Origin: Isoetes taiwanensis
Lineage: Eukaryota > Streptophyta > Lycopodiopsida > Isoetales > Isoetaceae
Direction: 5' to 3'
Length of the DNA: 64,000 nucleotides
Assembly (NCBI GenBank): GCA_021234155.1
Contig: JAJEKV010000033.1
Span: forward strand, 11,850,163-11,914,162
A model generated the notes under the pieces. That model was not told the DNA's origin. It worked only from the letters and a program-made list of their open reading frames with translations, and made no database searches. This document shows, one piece after another, positions 1 to 11,317 of the stretch (the stretch's first letter is position 1; each line of letters opens with the position of its first letter). The translations under genes and the position numbers were made by a program.

Positions 1-1225
1 TCCACCAACTCCTACCATACGGGAAGTCCCTGATAGTTATAGCATTTTGATAACTGTCATCTCCCATCCCAACTTTGAACAAACTAAGGGCTCATAATAT
101 ATGGAAGATTCCTTTGATAGGTCATGTGGTTCCTCAGATATGAGAACTCTTAATACTAATTGAAAGACCATCCTAAGTATATTAATGATACATATTCCAT
201 ACACCCAGAAAAGTGTAAACATTGTCAATAATGGCTTTGATTTGTTATTTTCCTTACGTATTTAATCCCTTTGCAGAGGCTCATCAAGTAGAATTCAAAT
301 ATCTGAAAACCACCTAAAGCACCTTCATTTCTACACCACCAAGCGTATCAGAGCCCCAGATTAATATTGAATACCTTTCTTGAAGCGGCCATATGTCATG
401 AAATATACCTCAAAAGAATCTGTTGATTTCGTGGGCAAGTTCAAGGAATTCTTGGCTTAATCGTGGACATGCTTTCTCAAGAAATGTCATGTAATCATGG
501 AAATAGCCATTTGAAGGATAATATTTTTCTTCACGACAAATGATGACTAAATAATTTTACTAGAGCATGGGTCCGAGGTCAAGCCTAGGAGTATGAGCCC
601 CAGCCTAGTAATAGATTGATCTTTTTGCGCGAAAGGTCTACCATTAGGTCCTTTTAGCGCTTATTTTCTGGTTGTTTGAGTAGAGCATAGTGTGTCAGCC
701 AAGCCGCTTCTGGCTATGGCTAGTTTCTATTTGGATTCATATGACTCTCGCACTCACACCACACCGTGATAATTTTTTTCTTTTCACTCCATCAAACAAT
801 CTTTTATATTATAATATTTTAGTGTAAGTAATGGACTACTTCTAATTTGGAAGGGCCAACGTCCTAGCCTAATCTAAAGGTCTAGATCTTTCTCCTATAA
901 GCTTTCTTTTCTAGGAGGGCGCACCGTGTTGAGCGTCCTACATTTCTTGCATAATGTAATAATAGGTTACACCCAGGTTGTGCAGTTTAGTGAAAAATCT
1001 CTTGATTTTCATACGACATTTGCACGCTAGCAACCAACGCAGTGGAAAGATTCCATATTTAATGGTGAACTATCAAAATTCATGCAATGAATTTGAAATT
1101 GAATCACCTTTTAGATTTCGGACTCCCCTCAATTCTCCTCCCAATCGACTTCGAGTCAGTTCCTAAATCAATCGGGAACCTAAAAAATCAGCAATACGTA
1201 ACTGAACGTGAAGCATACCGAGTAG
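1..1225. other. Intergenic sequence, no gene recognised
   Basis: Both strands hold only short open frames with no recognisable domain. Sequence is AT-rich. I see no RNA gene and no clear terminal repeat. It ends at an assembly gap. Confidence 0.6.
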
Positions 1226-1536
1226 NNNNNNNNNNNNNNNNNNNNNNNNNNNNNNNNNNNNNNNNNNNNNNNNNNNNNNNNNNNNNNNNNNNNNNNNNNN
1301 NNNNNNNNNNNNNNNNNNNNNNNNNNNNNNNNNNNNNNNNNNNNNNNNNNNNNNNNNNNNNNNNNNNNNNNNNNNNNNNNNNNNNNNNNNNNNNNNNNNN
1401 NNNNNNNNNNNNNNNNNNNNNNNNNNNNNNNNNNNNNNNNNNNNNNNNNNNNNNNNNNNNNNNNNNNNNNNNNNNNNNNNNNNNNNNNNNNNNNNNNNNN
1501 NNNNNNNNNNNNNNNNNNNNNNNNNNNNNNNNNNNN
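1226..1536. other. Assembly gap (311 N)
   Basis: Uninterrupted N run. Apparent open frames crossing it are artefacts of unknown bases and should not be annotated. Confidence 0.99.
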
Positions 1537-2639
1537 TTGTTGTACTTCGTTTCAATTTGCATGTTGCTATCTGGCCAAGAACCTTGAGGTTCCCAAGGAG
1601 AGTCAAAACTATCAGAGCGAAGGCTGATCTTATAATTGCAGTCTAATTTGGACCCCAAGGCACCAAATTTGCTTTTACCAAAAGACTCTTACGGGATAAA
1701 AGTTATGTTTTTCTATTGGGAACCCGTCAGCCAGGCTGAGAGAGGCTATTGTGAAGGAAAAATGGTAAAAAATCTAGGGGATGGCCTTGATTAAGCAATA
1801 AATAACTTAATGATTCTTTGCTAAACACTATTCACTATAGTGAGTTTGGGAAAGAGGAGGAGAATCATTAGGCGTGCAATGAAATGGAAGTTGTTGAAAA
1901 TTACATCCACGGAATATGAGCCTTGCAGCAAAAAGAAGGAAGGAAATGTCATTGGTGGAGCAAATTTGTGGGCATTAGCAGGTCGAAAACCCAGAATAAA
2001 TGTTGTAGATCAAGCTATGAAGAATTTGATTGTCTAATTTTGGTTGGATAACACAAAAGTCTCACCAAAAGTTAGAGATGCTCATGAAGAAAAGGACACA
2101 AGTAATTCAATACATTGACATTAGTACAGTACAAATTACATTGCCTTGATTTGATTATACAAATATATGTACTTGGGTTTTATTATTTACATTAAACAAT
2201 ATCTACAATTCTTTCTAATTTACCTTATGAGTGTAATAATAGGAAAAATTTACTTTGCTTTATGGATATACAAAGTTCTGAAATTTGCTTTTACATTTCT
2301 TCCCAATTGTTCAAATTCACTCGAGATGTATTATGAGGTAGACACTTGAAAGTAAGGGATGTGAAAGATGTAGGATGTGTAATAGATGTGAAAGTCAGTA
2401 AATGTAGGGATGTACGCAAGATTGTAATCATGAAGCTATACTAGATGTAATAGAAATCTTGAAAAATGTATTGATGTAAACTCTATTACTATGCATTTTA
2501 CAAATAATTATTTAAACTTTGTGGATCAAAGATCCCGATGTTGGAATTGGCATTAGACAATTTATATACTTAAAACCGAACATGCATACGAAGCTAAAAA
2601 AGAAACACCGGCTGTTGTGTCAAACACCTAACAAGCAGA
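1537..2639. other. Intergenic sequence with GATGTAA-type simple motifs
   Basis: No gene recognised. From about 2340 to 2480 short words such as GATGTAA and GATGTGAAAG recur irregularly. Similar words recur in the large intron at 8107-8538 of the neighbouring minus-strand gene, so the composition may be a shared regional feature. Confidence 0.45.
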
Positions 2640-4306
2640 TTTGTTTAGGGAGGCATTTTATATGATGAGGTCAAAAGTCCATGAGAATTGCTCTTGCAAT
2701 TGTAGAATTTGCAAACTCAGAAGATAATAATGGTGGAATTTGTCGTAAAGTGTAAAAGAAAAGGACATTTGAGAATATCAGCATGCTTTGGAGAGCCATG
2801 GTATGTGACAGAGCGTGTAAGATGAGGGAGTGGCACTATCTAAAATGTATAAGTTCAAATTTTGTGGGTGGAAAAAGAAGATTGAATTATGTTCAAGGGA
2901 GGAGAGGAAAGCATTGAAGAACCTGTTGCATGGCAAGCCTATAGCTATAATGAACCTTCAAGAAAGGAACTTCTAAGGTCAAGTTGATTGACAAGAACGT
3001 GATACAAAATGCATGTTAGATAATATATTTGATCATATGGCTAAATTTGTACATCATAACTTTGTGGCACATTGGCAAAAGCAATTCAAGGAATCCATTA
3101 GAACACTTCGATGATATCGTACTATCGGTTGTTGATTTCTCGAGAATTATACTTTGAAATCATTCAATGAGATCCAAGCACAACATTGGTACAACGAAAG
3201 GATCAAAGATTTTAGTTCATATCATAATGTTCAAGGTAAATGGAAAATGAGGAAATGTGCACTTCTTCATTTCGAATGATAAGATACATGATACTCACTT
3301 TGTACAGATGCATTCAGGTTACATCTTAAGTGGTTGCAAGAAAATGATGGCAGTCAGAAGAAGTTTCACTTAGTTTGGTCTGACGGGTGTGCAACCCAAT
3401 TCAAATCGAGATGAGCATTCTATCATGTAAACTGTGTATCATCATGAACATAAAGTAAGAATGCAATGGAATTTTTTGGTTCGTGACACGGTAAAGGCAC
3501 ACATGATGGAGAAGGGGCTTATTAATGGCTATGGCTTGAGGCGGAAACAAAGAAAGAAGGAGGGCAAGGTGGTCATAAATGCTAAAACCGCATGTGATGT
3601 TTTGAAAAAAAAATCGACGCGGGAACGGGTATTTTGGGAGGTTACTAACATTGATCGATCACAAAGACTTGACGTGTTGCCAGTCAAAGGTGTGCAGACA
3701 ATTCATTGCGTGTCATCGATAGACCCTAGTGATCCAACAAAGCTACTATGCAGGTCTCTTTCATGTTTTTGCAAGGCTTAAGTTTTGATTGGCCTGCTTG
3801 CGAGAATGTTGGCCATTGTGGTAAGTGGGAGTTAAGAAAACTAGAGCCTACAAATCAGAACATTCTAGGAGATGATGAGAACGAGCTACAAGACTTGTGG
3901 GCAAATGACATGAACAATGTGGATGAGACAGAACCCAAGTTGGAGATTACCGGATCATTCGCAAGCCTCGAACAATTATGAAGGGGTGGCCTATTATATC
4001 ATACAATGCACAGAAGTGAAACATGCTCTTGAAATAGACGTCATAGATGACTATGGGAATCAATTTTATCGTGGTGATGAAGTTATATCAGGTAACTATT
4101 TTCAGCTAATACCTGGCTGCCATCAGAAGTATAAATTACTTAAAGGAAAGAAGGTCCTTGTCCATCCCGAGTCCGTGATAGGGGCGAGATTTCCATTGGA
4201 GCCAGTCCAACATAAAATAAAAGGTGTTGCTTATGCATATGAATTATCCAATTACTGGCATGAGATGCTTTTGGGAAATCTGCCCGAGATTGTAAACTGT
4301 ATGTAA
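2640..4306 (+). pseudogene. Decayed member of an unnamed, transposase-like family (DFxENY / SDGCxxQFK / HGKGxxDG motifs)
   Basis: Frame jumping recovers one ordered set of motifs: a Cys-rich start near 2680-2720 (C-S-C-N-C-R-I-C), DFSENY followed by an NEIQAQHW block (3134-3190; one base missing after 3141), WSDGCATQFKSR (3376-3411) ending in an in-frame TGA at 3412-3414, GS-stop-HGKGTHDGEGA (about 3478-3519), SCFCK then SFDWPACEN (about 3760-3810), and a C-terminal block NYEGVAYYIIQC...GDEVISGNYFQLIPG (about 3970-4210). The motif spacing resembles a recurring uncharacterised protein family that I associate with mobile or multi-copy genes; I cannot name it. The conserved Asp of DF, of SDG and of HDG are plausible RNase-H-fold catalytic positions, but this is inference. 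At least two frameshifts and two in-frame stops make this copy non-functional as assembled. It converges on the minus-strand RING-Ulp1-phosphatase relic 614 bp downstream. Confidence 0.6.
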
Positions 4307-4919
4307 ACTGAAGACAGTTTTTTTATGCAGTCCCTAAGTCAGAAAATGACTGTCACAGAAAATTATTTACCATATTTACTGTATTCATCATTTTCATGCC
4401 AAATCAATTGTATTGTGTGGTCTACTGTATGAGAAAGGTTGTATGAAAAGTGTGGGCAGATATCTCCAACTGATTGGGAGCAATTCAATACATTGACTAG
4501 GTCAAAACTGGGTCAATGACCGAGTCAGAATACAAAATACATCTGATTTACATTCAGTGGACATCAAATCAAACTTTTTTATGCATGATCTGTGCCTTAT
4601 CTTTGAACTGAAAATTGCAGATTATGATGCTACTATACAAGTCAAGAATGTAGAAATATTGTCATTTAAAAGTGGACAAAATTTTGTATTTAAAGATGAA
4701 GATCTGGTTACAATATGTTTCTAGTTACAATATGTTTTTACAAAATTTCACTTCATCTCATGTCAATATGTTACATGTCAACTCCTTCACATATCTTCAT
4801 TTAGTTCCACATGTATGACTCCTGGACCTGCATCGATAAACAACATGAGATGGTTAGTATCAACTTAATCTTTAGAAGACTATTAATTAATTACCTCTTA
4901 AAGTATGCAAGGTAGGAGC
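4307..4919. other. Intergenic spacer between convergent gene relics
   Basis: AT-rich spacer between the 3' ends of the two convergent relics. No domain, RNA gene or strong repeat seen. It probably holds both 3' untranslated regions. Confidence 0.5.
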
Positions 4920-5718
4920 TCATGATGATCCGAGCGTATCTAAATATGCAGCCATAGCGGCGCCTCTCTCATCGCCATGGGTGCCGCGGATATGTTGGCT
5001 CGAGAGCCGCTGCTTCTCAAAGAACTTGTCTCCCTCGCCATCGTGGGTCATCGACCATACATGTGAGTGCATGCAGCCCGCAATCGCGTCCGAACTGCCA
5101 TACTCATATGTGATCCGCTCCATAACCAACTTGTCAAATGCATCAATTGGGGAATGGAATGGGTGATCCCTCACGTATGTTGAAATCTCATCCGCATTGC
5201 GGAGCCCTTCAATCCAGGGGTAGAGTGTTCTTATAATGTTATCATTTTTTTTTGTTAAGTGACCATGGTGGTATACAAATGTATGAGTGTAGGGGATTTA
5301 ATGAGCACTTGTATTGTGCATCATCAAACAGCAGAGCCCTCCTATGATACTTGGAAAATTCAGTTGAAATAACTTCCAAGTTCTCCACATAAAGATTTTT
5401 GCACGGGTTTATTCTAAATGGAAGCACCAACATTTACTTCTTCCGAATATGAATTTCAGATCCGGAAAGCCTTCTACTTTTAGCTGCTCAATTATGTTGC
5501 ATACTAAACTAAGTGGCAGCTTGGACCATATTCCCAAATCAAAGTTAATGGCATGTGCATAATAGAGGAAGACCCTCATGCCAGGCCTGCATATATACCA
5601 GACCCTATCTCTATCGGCCTAGCATGCTGTGTTTTTGCAGCTGAGAACTCATCCTTGGATGTGAGACAACCCAATCCTCCATCAATATCAAACACTAAGA
5701 CCTTTCTTTTCCCTAAAC
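4920..5718 (-). pseudogene. FCP1/NIF-type HAD phosphatase domain of the composite gene
   Basis: The last exon begins in phase with LGKRKVLVFDIDGGLG, the DxDG nucleophile motif of HAD phosphatases (DID at 5689-5681). In a shifted frame follow YICRPGMRVFLYYAHAINFD and LGIWSK (GIWS at 5534-5523), typical of FCP1/SCP/TIM50-like proteins. Another shift gives VENLEVISTEFSKYHRRALL then FDDAQYKCSLNP (DD at 5325-5320), the conserved DD motif. After a T9-run slip come NDNIIRTLYPWIEGL and NADEISTYVRDHPF, the usual end of this domain. FCP1-like enzymes dephosphorylate Ser residues, classically on the RNA polymerase II tail, but substrate cannot be inferred here. The GC-richer tail to the stop at 4920 (with HSHVWSMTHDGEGDKF) has no recognised domain. 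Three frameshifts break it as assembled. Confidence 0.72.
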
Positions 5719-5923
5719 CTGCCAACAATAAAACATGATGAAATTGATAAGAGAAATGTTTAAATTGATTCAGATTACATTCCATCTGCTCATGAGAATC
5801 AGTTTACATGCACAATATACCAAATTTATTTAGACCAGAAAAAATATAACTCAATACATTCAGGACTGCAAGTTCAAGGACATGTTTGGAGACCAAAGTG
5901 GCATCTAAGGAAGATTTAACTAC

Positions 5924-7000
5924 CAAATGACTCTTCGAGTGCATCTGCCCGTGCTTGTTCTACAGAAGCTATTGCTGAGCAGCCACCACCCTCACTAATG
6001 AGAGCGTCTATCAAGACTTGTCGTTGTGAAAGGGTATACTCGCACGTAAACCAGTCTTGTGTAATCTACAACATATAATAATGTGCCAATGTTAGAATTG
6101 ATCATGAAAAAGGGTCTTGAATAATGTGCCAATGTTAAAATTGATCATGAATAATGTACCTTTTGAGTCTTTTCCAGAAATAAGTAGTCAATAAACGTGC
6201 ATAAATGCCATCACAAACAACCCGCAAGATGTCAAGTCAGATTGTTGCGGTACTTCAACGTAATTTATACCTTTTATGTTATTTTTCCTCAAGTAATCCA
6301 TTCCTTTGGATGTCTGACTCATCAAGATCTGCGTGTGTAGTCTGCGCATATAAAATAGTCATGTAAGATTCAGCAAAACATTGAGATTAATTGAAATAAA
6401 AAACATATCAAAGGGATGTCATACCCTCTAATTGCCTTTTCATTTGTGGCAAAGCCATTTAAAGGGTTCAGGATATGTACAGCTGGTGCATCTAGAACTT
6501 TAGACTTGCTCTCAGCAAGAGCAAATATGGCCAGCACGAAGTGTTCGTTCTCAAGCACAGGTACTAGGATATATTGGCATTTAGCCATTACTAGCCCAGC
6601 AACTCCTTGCTTCACTGCGTCTACGGCAGCTTTTGATGCGTCATTTCTTTTCTTGTTGCTTGAAGCCTCCTTGAATAAGACGAAGTTGTAAGCAGAGAAG
6701 ATATGGATTCTGCTTTTCCACTCCTGCGGCAGCTTATCATGCAAATACCTAATTGAGCACAAGGTCACAACTAAGAATGTACTCATAAAAAGCTTTCCAA
6801 ATCAATAAATGCTTCAAAACAGGGAAAGAATGGAAAATCACCTGCCATAGAGTTCCACAAGGCGGTTCGTCATCGTCGAGTTGGCTGCGCACAAAGCTTC
6901 AATGTCTAGATCAACAATTTTCATTGGAGGTTTAGGCTGGCTATTCTTGAATGGGAAAAGTGGAGTGCGAGCCTTCAACATCTTCATGTTCTCCACCATT
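5924..7000 (-). pseudogene. Ulp1-like (peptidase C48) domain of the composite gene
   Basis: Exons 7000-6842, 6748-6425, 6341-6160 and 6065-5924 read in phase as a Ulp1-type fold: DIEALCAANSTMTNRLVELY, then YLHDKLP...RIHIFSAYN, then YILVPVLENEHFVLAIF, then HILNPLNG, then VPQQSDLTSCGLFVMAFM. The family cleaves SUMO or related ubiquitin-like tags with a His-Asp-Cys triad plus an oxyanion Gln. Here His is at 6543-6541, the Asp position is Asn (6467-6465), the Gln is in the QQ pair (6247-6242) and the Cys is at 6226-6224 in SCG rather than the usual DCG. Asn at the third triad position is seen in some cysteine proteases, so loss of activity is not certain. A one-base slip just after the active-site helix (near 6195) restores FIDYLFLEKTQK, which joins in phase to ITQDWFTCEYTLSQRQ in the next exon. 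Confidence 0.75.
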
Positions 7001-8538
7001 CTACAAAGAAGAATATAATGTTAACTTCAAACGATGACAATTGTTTTAAAAAACATACACAAGTACCTTGCAGCAGATTCTGATTGAGCAATTTTATGCC
7101 TACAAAAATAAGTGTATGTAGTCAGAGATGTATTCATATGCTTAATATTTGAATTAGGGATTAGCATACAAGAGTTAATGATGCCTATAATTACAATTCC
7201 AAGTAATTAAACCCTAAACTAAACACCCAAAACAGGCAAGTCTCACCTTTTTACATTTGTTGCTTCCTTTCTTCAATCTACCTTTCTTTTTACCTTTGCT
7301 GCCTCGTCCTCCTTTTTCACGAACACCTCTACAGCCTTTGCTGCAACTTTGCAGGCCCTTTCAAGATCTACGCTCTCCAATTCAGCTACCCCTTTCACAT
7401 GTAGGCTCTCCTCTCCCGTGTCATCTACCACCAACAAATTAAAACCCCAATGCAAATTTGGTATAAAGCTGGAAAACATTAAAAATATGCACCTGACATT
7501 GAATCCTTGCATTGTGGCAGCTTGATGTCATCAAATTCCTCACCATTTAAATCAGCCCGTTCACCTGGAAAATGGCAAGTTCAGGCTTTTGAGTTCAGCA
7601 CTAAATTTAAACAGTAAGAATGTAGATATAGAGACACTTACTATTGAATGGCTCGTGTTGCTGCTGCAACAAAGCCAACTCTGTTTCCACATTTGGGATC
7701 TCACCTACAAGAATAAACCCTAAAACTAATTCATTAACAAATTGAGCTAAAAACACTTCTACTAGACCGGTTACCTTGCACATCTTCTATCAACGCCTCA
7801 TGAGGTTTCTGCCCCTGTAGTGTAGCCAACTTCTGCTCTAAATGTGCTTTGTCATCCACATTGTCAAAGATTGTTTCTTTCACAGGCGACCTAGATGTGA
7901 ATGGAGTTTCACTACCAAGGACATCATCCTTTGCTGATGTTTTAGCTCCAGAGGACTCCTCATATGTCAATTTCAACCCTTTTCCATGAAATTTCTTCGT
8001 GCAACCTAAACCAAGTAACAATGAAGTCACAAACATGCAATGCAAATATACATCAATACTGTACTACCTCTCAATGTGGCTGCTGGTTTCTTGATGCTAT
8101 CCATATCTACATTGAAGAAATTTGTGAGTAAATTAATTGTATTATCTTGTTAACATGTACATCCCAACATGTCAAAAGGTAAATGTAAAGGAAAAATTCA
8201 TGTCAATGAAAAAAAAGCTAAAAAAATTGCAAACTAGATGTAAATCAGAAGTGGTAAAACAGATGTACAATTATAGTATGATAATACCTACCAACATGGC
8301 TGCTATAAATGTAATAGAAAACTAGAAAGATAGATGTAATCATAATCTCATTTGCATTCTAACATGTTATATGTATATGTAAAGAGAAAATACATAAACC
8401 ATTATGAAATTATAGATGTGAAAGAGAACTGCTCAAAACAAAGATGTAATTACAATAAAAATACATTCAATTAAACACTTAAGTTGTATGTAAAAACTTC
8501 AATAGATCTATGCATTGGCGAAACAAAGTCTTACTGAC

Positions 8539-9752
8539 CTAGTTGAGGCATTCCAATGATTCGGCGTAACCCTTCTGGCCAGCAACATTCATGTACGCAC
8601 TGATTCGTTGTAGACACTTTAAAGGCTAGATATAATAGGCAGTAGGGATGTCCACAGCATACCATTATCACAATGGTAGAGTCGAGGCAGTCACTACAGA
8701 TGGTACATGATGTAACCACATGAGATGTGGATGCTATCAGATCTGATCCATGAACAAGAGCAGGATGCAATGACATTACACCAGATTTCTCCGTTTGAGC
8801 TATTATCTCATTGGTCCTGCTCATAAGGTTGTTATTTACCTCCAGATTTGTCATTATGTCTTTGACAGAAGCATCTAATTCAGCCAGTTCATTGCAAGGC
8901 AATTGGTTTCAGCAAGGCATCCATCTCCATAACCAAACTTTTCTTTTCTTCTTCAAAGTGGGCTGCCAAGGCAAGTTGCAAATCAATTGGTTGCCTGTTT
9001 GCTCTTAAGGAGTCCAGCTTGTCCGTTTGGACTTTCACTTGAGAATCCTTGCTTTGTATAACTCTGCTCAAAGTACTTCTTTCATCCTCTAATTTACATA
9101 TATCTGATTCTATTATCTTTCTCCTGATTTTAAAAGATTTCAACCGATTCCTCAAAGTTAATGAGTCATGGGATCTCCTTTCTAACGATTCTGCCATCAA
9201 TTTCATGTGCTGCCATTCTTCAACTGCTGATTTACCATGCATGACTTTCACATTGGAGGATTTCAAGGTAATAACTTCAGTTAGGTCAGACTCCTTATGA
9301 GCAGTTTTAGCAAATGCACATGCACTCTCCTTTAGCCCTTCCCAATCAACAGTTATGCCCTTGGAATGAAGAGCATATGCTCGGGCAAAGTACAGGGGTA
9401 TATGATGGTTTGCTACCTCTGTCCTATTAAAAACAAACTCATACATTTAAAAAAAATCCTGCATCCATGCTGGCTCGATCCTACTCTCCTGATAACCCCT
9501 CACTGTTGGAGCTTCACTACCCCAAACTTCTTGAACTATTTGTAAAAGCCCTGGATAAAGAGTATCAAAATGGTTGCTTCTAAGGTGTTTTACTGTTACC
9601 TTCTCAAACTCGGGCTGATGTACTTGTAGCTTTCTCTTTGCTGATGGAGACGTCCCACCCTTCATTTTCTTTGCTGCATGCTTTGGAAACCTTTGCATTG
9701 GCTTCAAACGTAGTGATTTCCTAGGGGAAACACGAGATGGAGGCTTTGTCAT
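8539..9752 (-). pseudogene. Exon 1 of the composite gene: basic N-terminus, coiled coil, RING-like cluster
   Basis: The N-terminus is rich in K/R (MTKPPSRVSPRKSLRLKP and KHAAKKMKGG) and could be a nuclear localisation signal. After an in-frame TAA at 9449-9447 the same frame continues (NRTEVANHHIPLYFARAYAL) into about 150 residues rich in E, K, L and S with heptad-like spacing, a likely coiled coil (about 9290-8900). A one-base slip near 8900 moves to the frame holding CTICSDCLDSTIVIMVCCGH and PYC, which fits the first Cys pair, the Cys-x-His and the next Cys of a RING. The expected partner Cys after HPYC is Tyr, and the last pair is irregular (CVHECC), so zinc binding is doubtful. The exon ends at 8539 with a GT donor in phase 1, matching the next small exon. 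Confidence 0.6.
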
Positions 9753-11129
9753 GATCCCAAACCTAAGAACTGGCCTCCTGATACAGGCTCGGCCTTCTAA
9801 GAGGACCAAGAAGCTTCTGATGCACAAGTAAGGATTCAACACCCAGGAAACTAAGAATCGGCAAGTAAGGATTTCGAATCGGCCACTGAGACAGAGATTT
9901 GCTAACAGAGAGTTTGGGAGTGGTTTGTTGAGCGGGACGGAGAAAACTAACACGTTCAAAATCCTTCCAAATGTGGTTCCCCCCAACCTCCAACCATTAA
10001 TTGTGGTATTAATGATCCCCCTTCAAAATATTGCCTACATTTTGCCTTTGTAAATGTAAAATTTGGGCTCTTTTTATATCCACCCTTTTGTGCAATTACC
10101 CAAGGTTTTGTTTCCGTTGCAATTTTCTCTCTTCCTGTGTACTCGGCTTTTCAATCCAGGGGACGGTCCCCGATCTGGCTTGCAGGTGAAGTTCACGTTC
10201 CACCTCCAATCCATGAAGGGATTAGATTCTATAAAGTAAGAAGAGAGCATCCTAGAGCCCATTATCTCTCAGATTCGCAGATGGAGCTCCATCTAGGCAA
10301 AAAGATAGTTGCCCTATTCAAAGCTTAGCAGAGCAATGAATGGGTAATAGTGCTGCCGATTCCAGATGACCCGCCATAGCAAAGGAACTGCACCTGAAGG
10401 TGTTAACACTAGAGTTGTCCACTGGACCATCTGTAGTCCATGGGCCAGAATTGGTCCATCGTACCTCTGCCACTTAAACCCATATATCTAGAGGGAAACT
10501 TCTCCATTTTGCAATCTACCACCACCTTTTGAATCTTCACTTGATTCTTTATGATCTAGAAGAATTTCATGACCAATGAATTCACCCATATCTTGTGGTA
10601 ATTGTCCAAACCTCATACAATTTAGCAGTTTTCGTACTAGTCCAGAACTGCATTCTTCATATTTTCTAGCACAAAGGGGTCCAAACCTTGCTAAAATCAA
10701 AAGCAAATGATTTTTTATGATAAAACATATTGATTTGTATGTTCCCAAGTTTTTTCACTATTATATGACATTAGATGAAGTCGCCATACCCAATTTTGCT
10801 CAAAAGAGCTGTTTGAGGGTATGAATTATTTCTCTCTTACTATTATAAGTTTTGGCCTAATTTTTGTGGTCATAAGTTGTTGATTCTAAGAGCTATAGTT
10901 TGATGTTTTTTTGAAGCATTCATAAGTTATGATGATTTCAATATTGACTAAAGAATCTCTTGTATGGAATTCAGGACAAAAATAAATCTAAAATGATTTA
11001 ATAAAACTCGTATATCGTCTTTAAGAGGGTAATAAAAGATGCAGGCTATGCACTACACTTATATTTACGTAGATTATAATTTTATCAACCTATATGTAGT
11101 AGTTAATCATGCATTCTCTATATTTGGTT
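9753..11129. other. Intergenic sequence upstream of the composite gene
   Basis: No gene recognised. The first few hundred bases presumably held the promoter of the minus-strand composite gene; an open frame extends from 9752 back to 9986 without domain similarity. No clear TATA box or terminal inverted repeat was found. Confidence 0.45.
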
Positions 11130-11262
11130 GTGTTTGTTACCACACGATATTGGAGTTTAAGTATGATAATTGTTCATATAGTTCATCTTTTAGGAAATGC
11201 TATATTTTTTATGAATGCAAGGCTTCATTGGCAACATGGATCTCAAATTTGATGTGAAAGTG
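11130..11262. repeat. Diverged direct repeat, left copy (partner 15690-15825)
   Basis: About 130 bp containing AAGTATGATAAT, TCATCTTT, GCTATATTTTTTAT and GATCTC words in the same order as at 15690-15825. The two copies flank the 4.2-kb TIR element at unequal distances, about 55 bp on the left and 150 bp on the right. Confidence 0.65.
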
Positions 11263-11317
11263 ACATAGTAGTTGCAAGATCTAAATATAAATATCTATGG
11301 ACCATTAATGGTCAATA

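Larger units (their letters stand above)
4920..9752 (-). pseudogene. 12-exon gene relic: coiled coil + RING-like + Ulp1 (C48) protease + FCP1-like phosphatase
   Basis: Exons placed by GT-AG sites and phase: 9752-8539, 8106-8068, 8005-7775, 7704-7642, 7564-7493, 7424-7247, 7099-7067, 7000-6842, 6748-6425, 6341-6160, 6065-5924, 5718-4920. The first six introns that can be scored keep phase 1, the next keep phase 2, and sense reading continues across nearly every junction, which strongly supports one transcript. Introns are mostly 60-150 bp. Predicted order: basic N-terminus, coiled coil, RING-like Cys cluster, acidic/charged linker encoded by small exons, Ulp1 cysteine protease, FCP1/NIF-type HAD phosphatase, C-terminal tail. 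This would combine a possible E3-like module, a SUMO/ubiquitin-like protease and a protein phosphatase. Lesions: TAA at 9449-9447, frameshift near 8900, TGA at 7275-7273, frameshift near 6195, and frameshifts near 5600-5660, 5410-5455 and at a T9 run (5245-5253). Some may be assembly errors. Preserved splice sites argue for recent decay. Start ATG at 9752 chosen because it opens the basic segment; the frame stays open further upstream. Confidence 0.7.

Noticed and set aside
1087-1658. Long open frames across the N run
   Set aside because: They consist mostly of unknown residues; the apparent length is an artefact of the gap.
9430-9500. A 60-bp intron that would remove the TAA at 9449-9447
   Set aside because: Candidate GT donors upstream are phase 0 or 1, while the AG acceptor at 9424 needs phase 2. 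A nonsense mutation in one exon is simpler.
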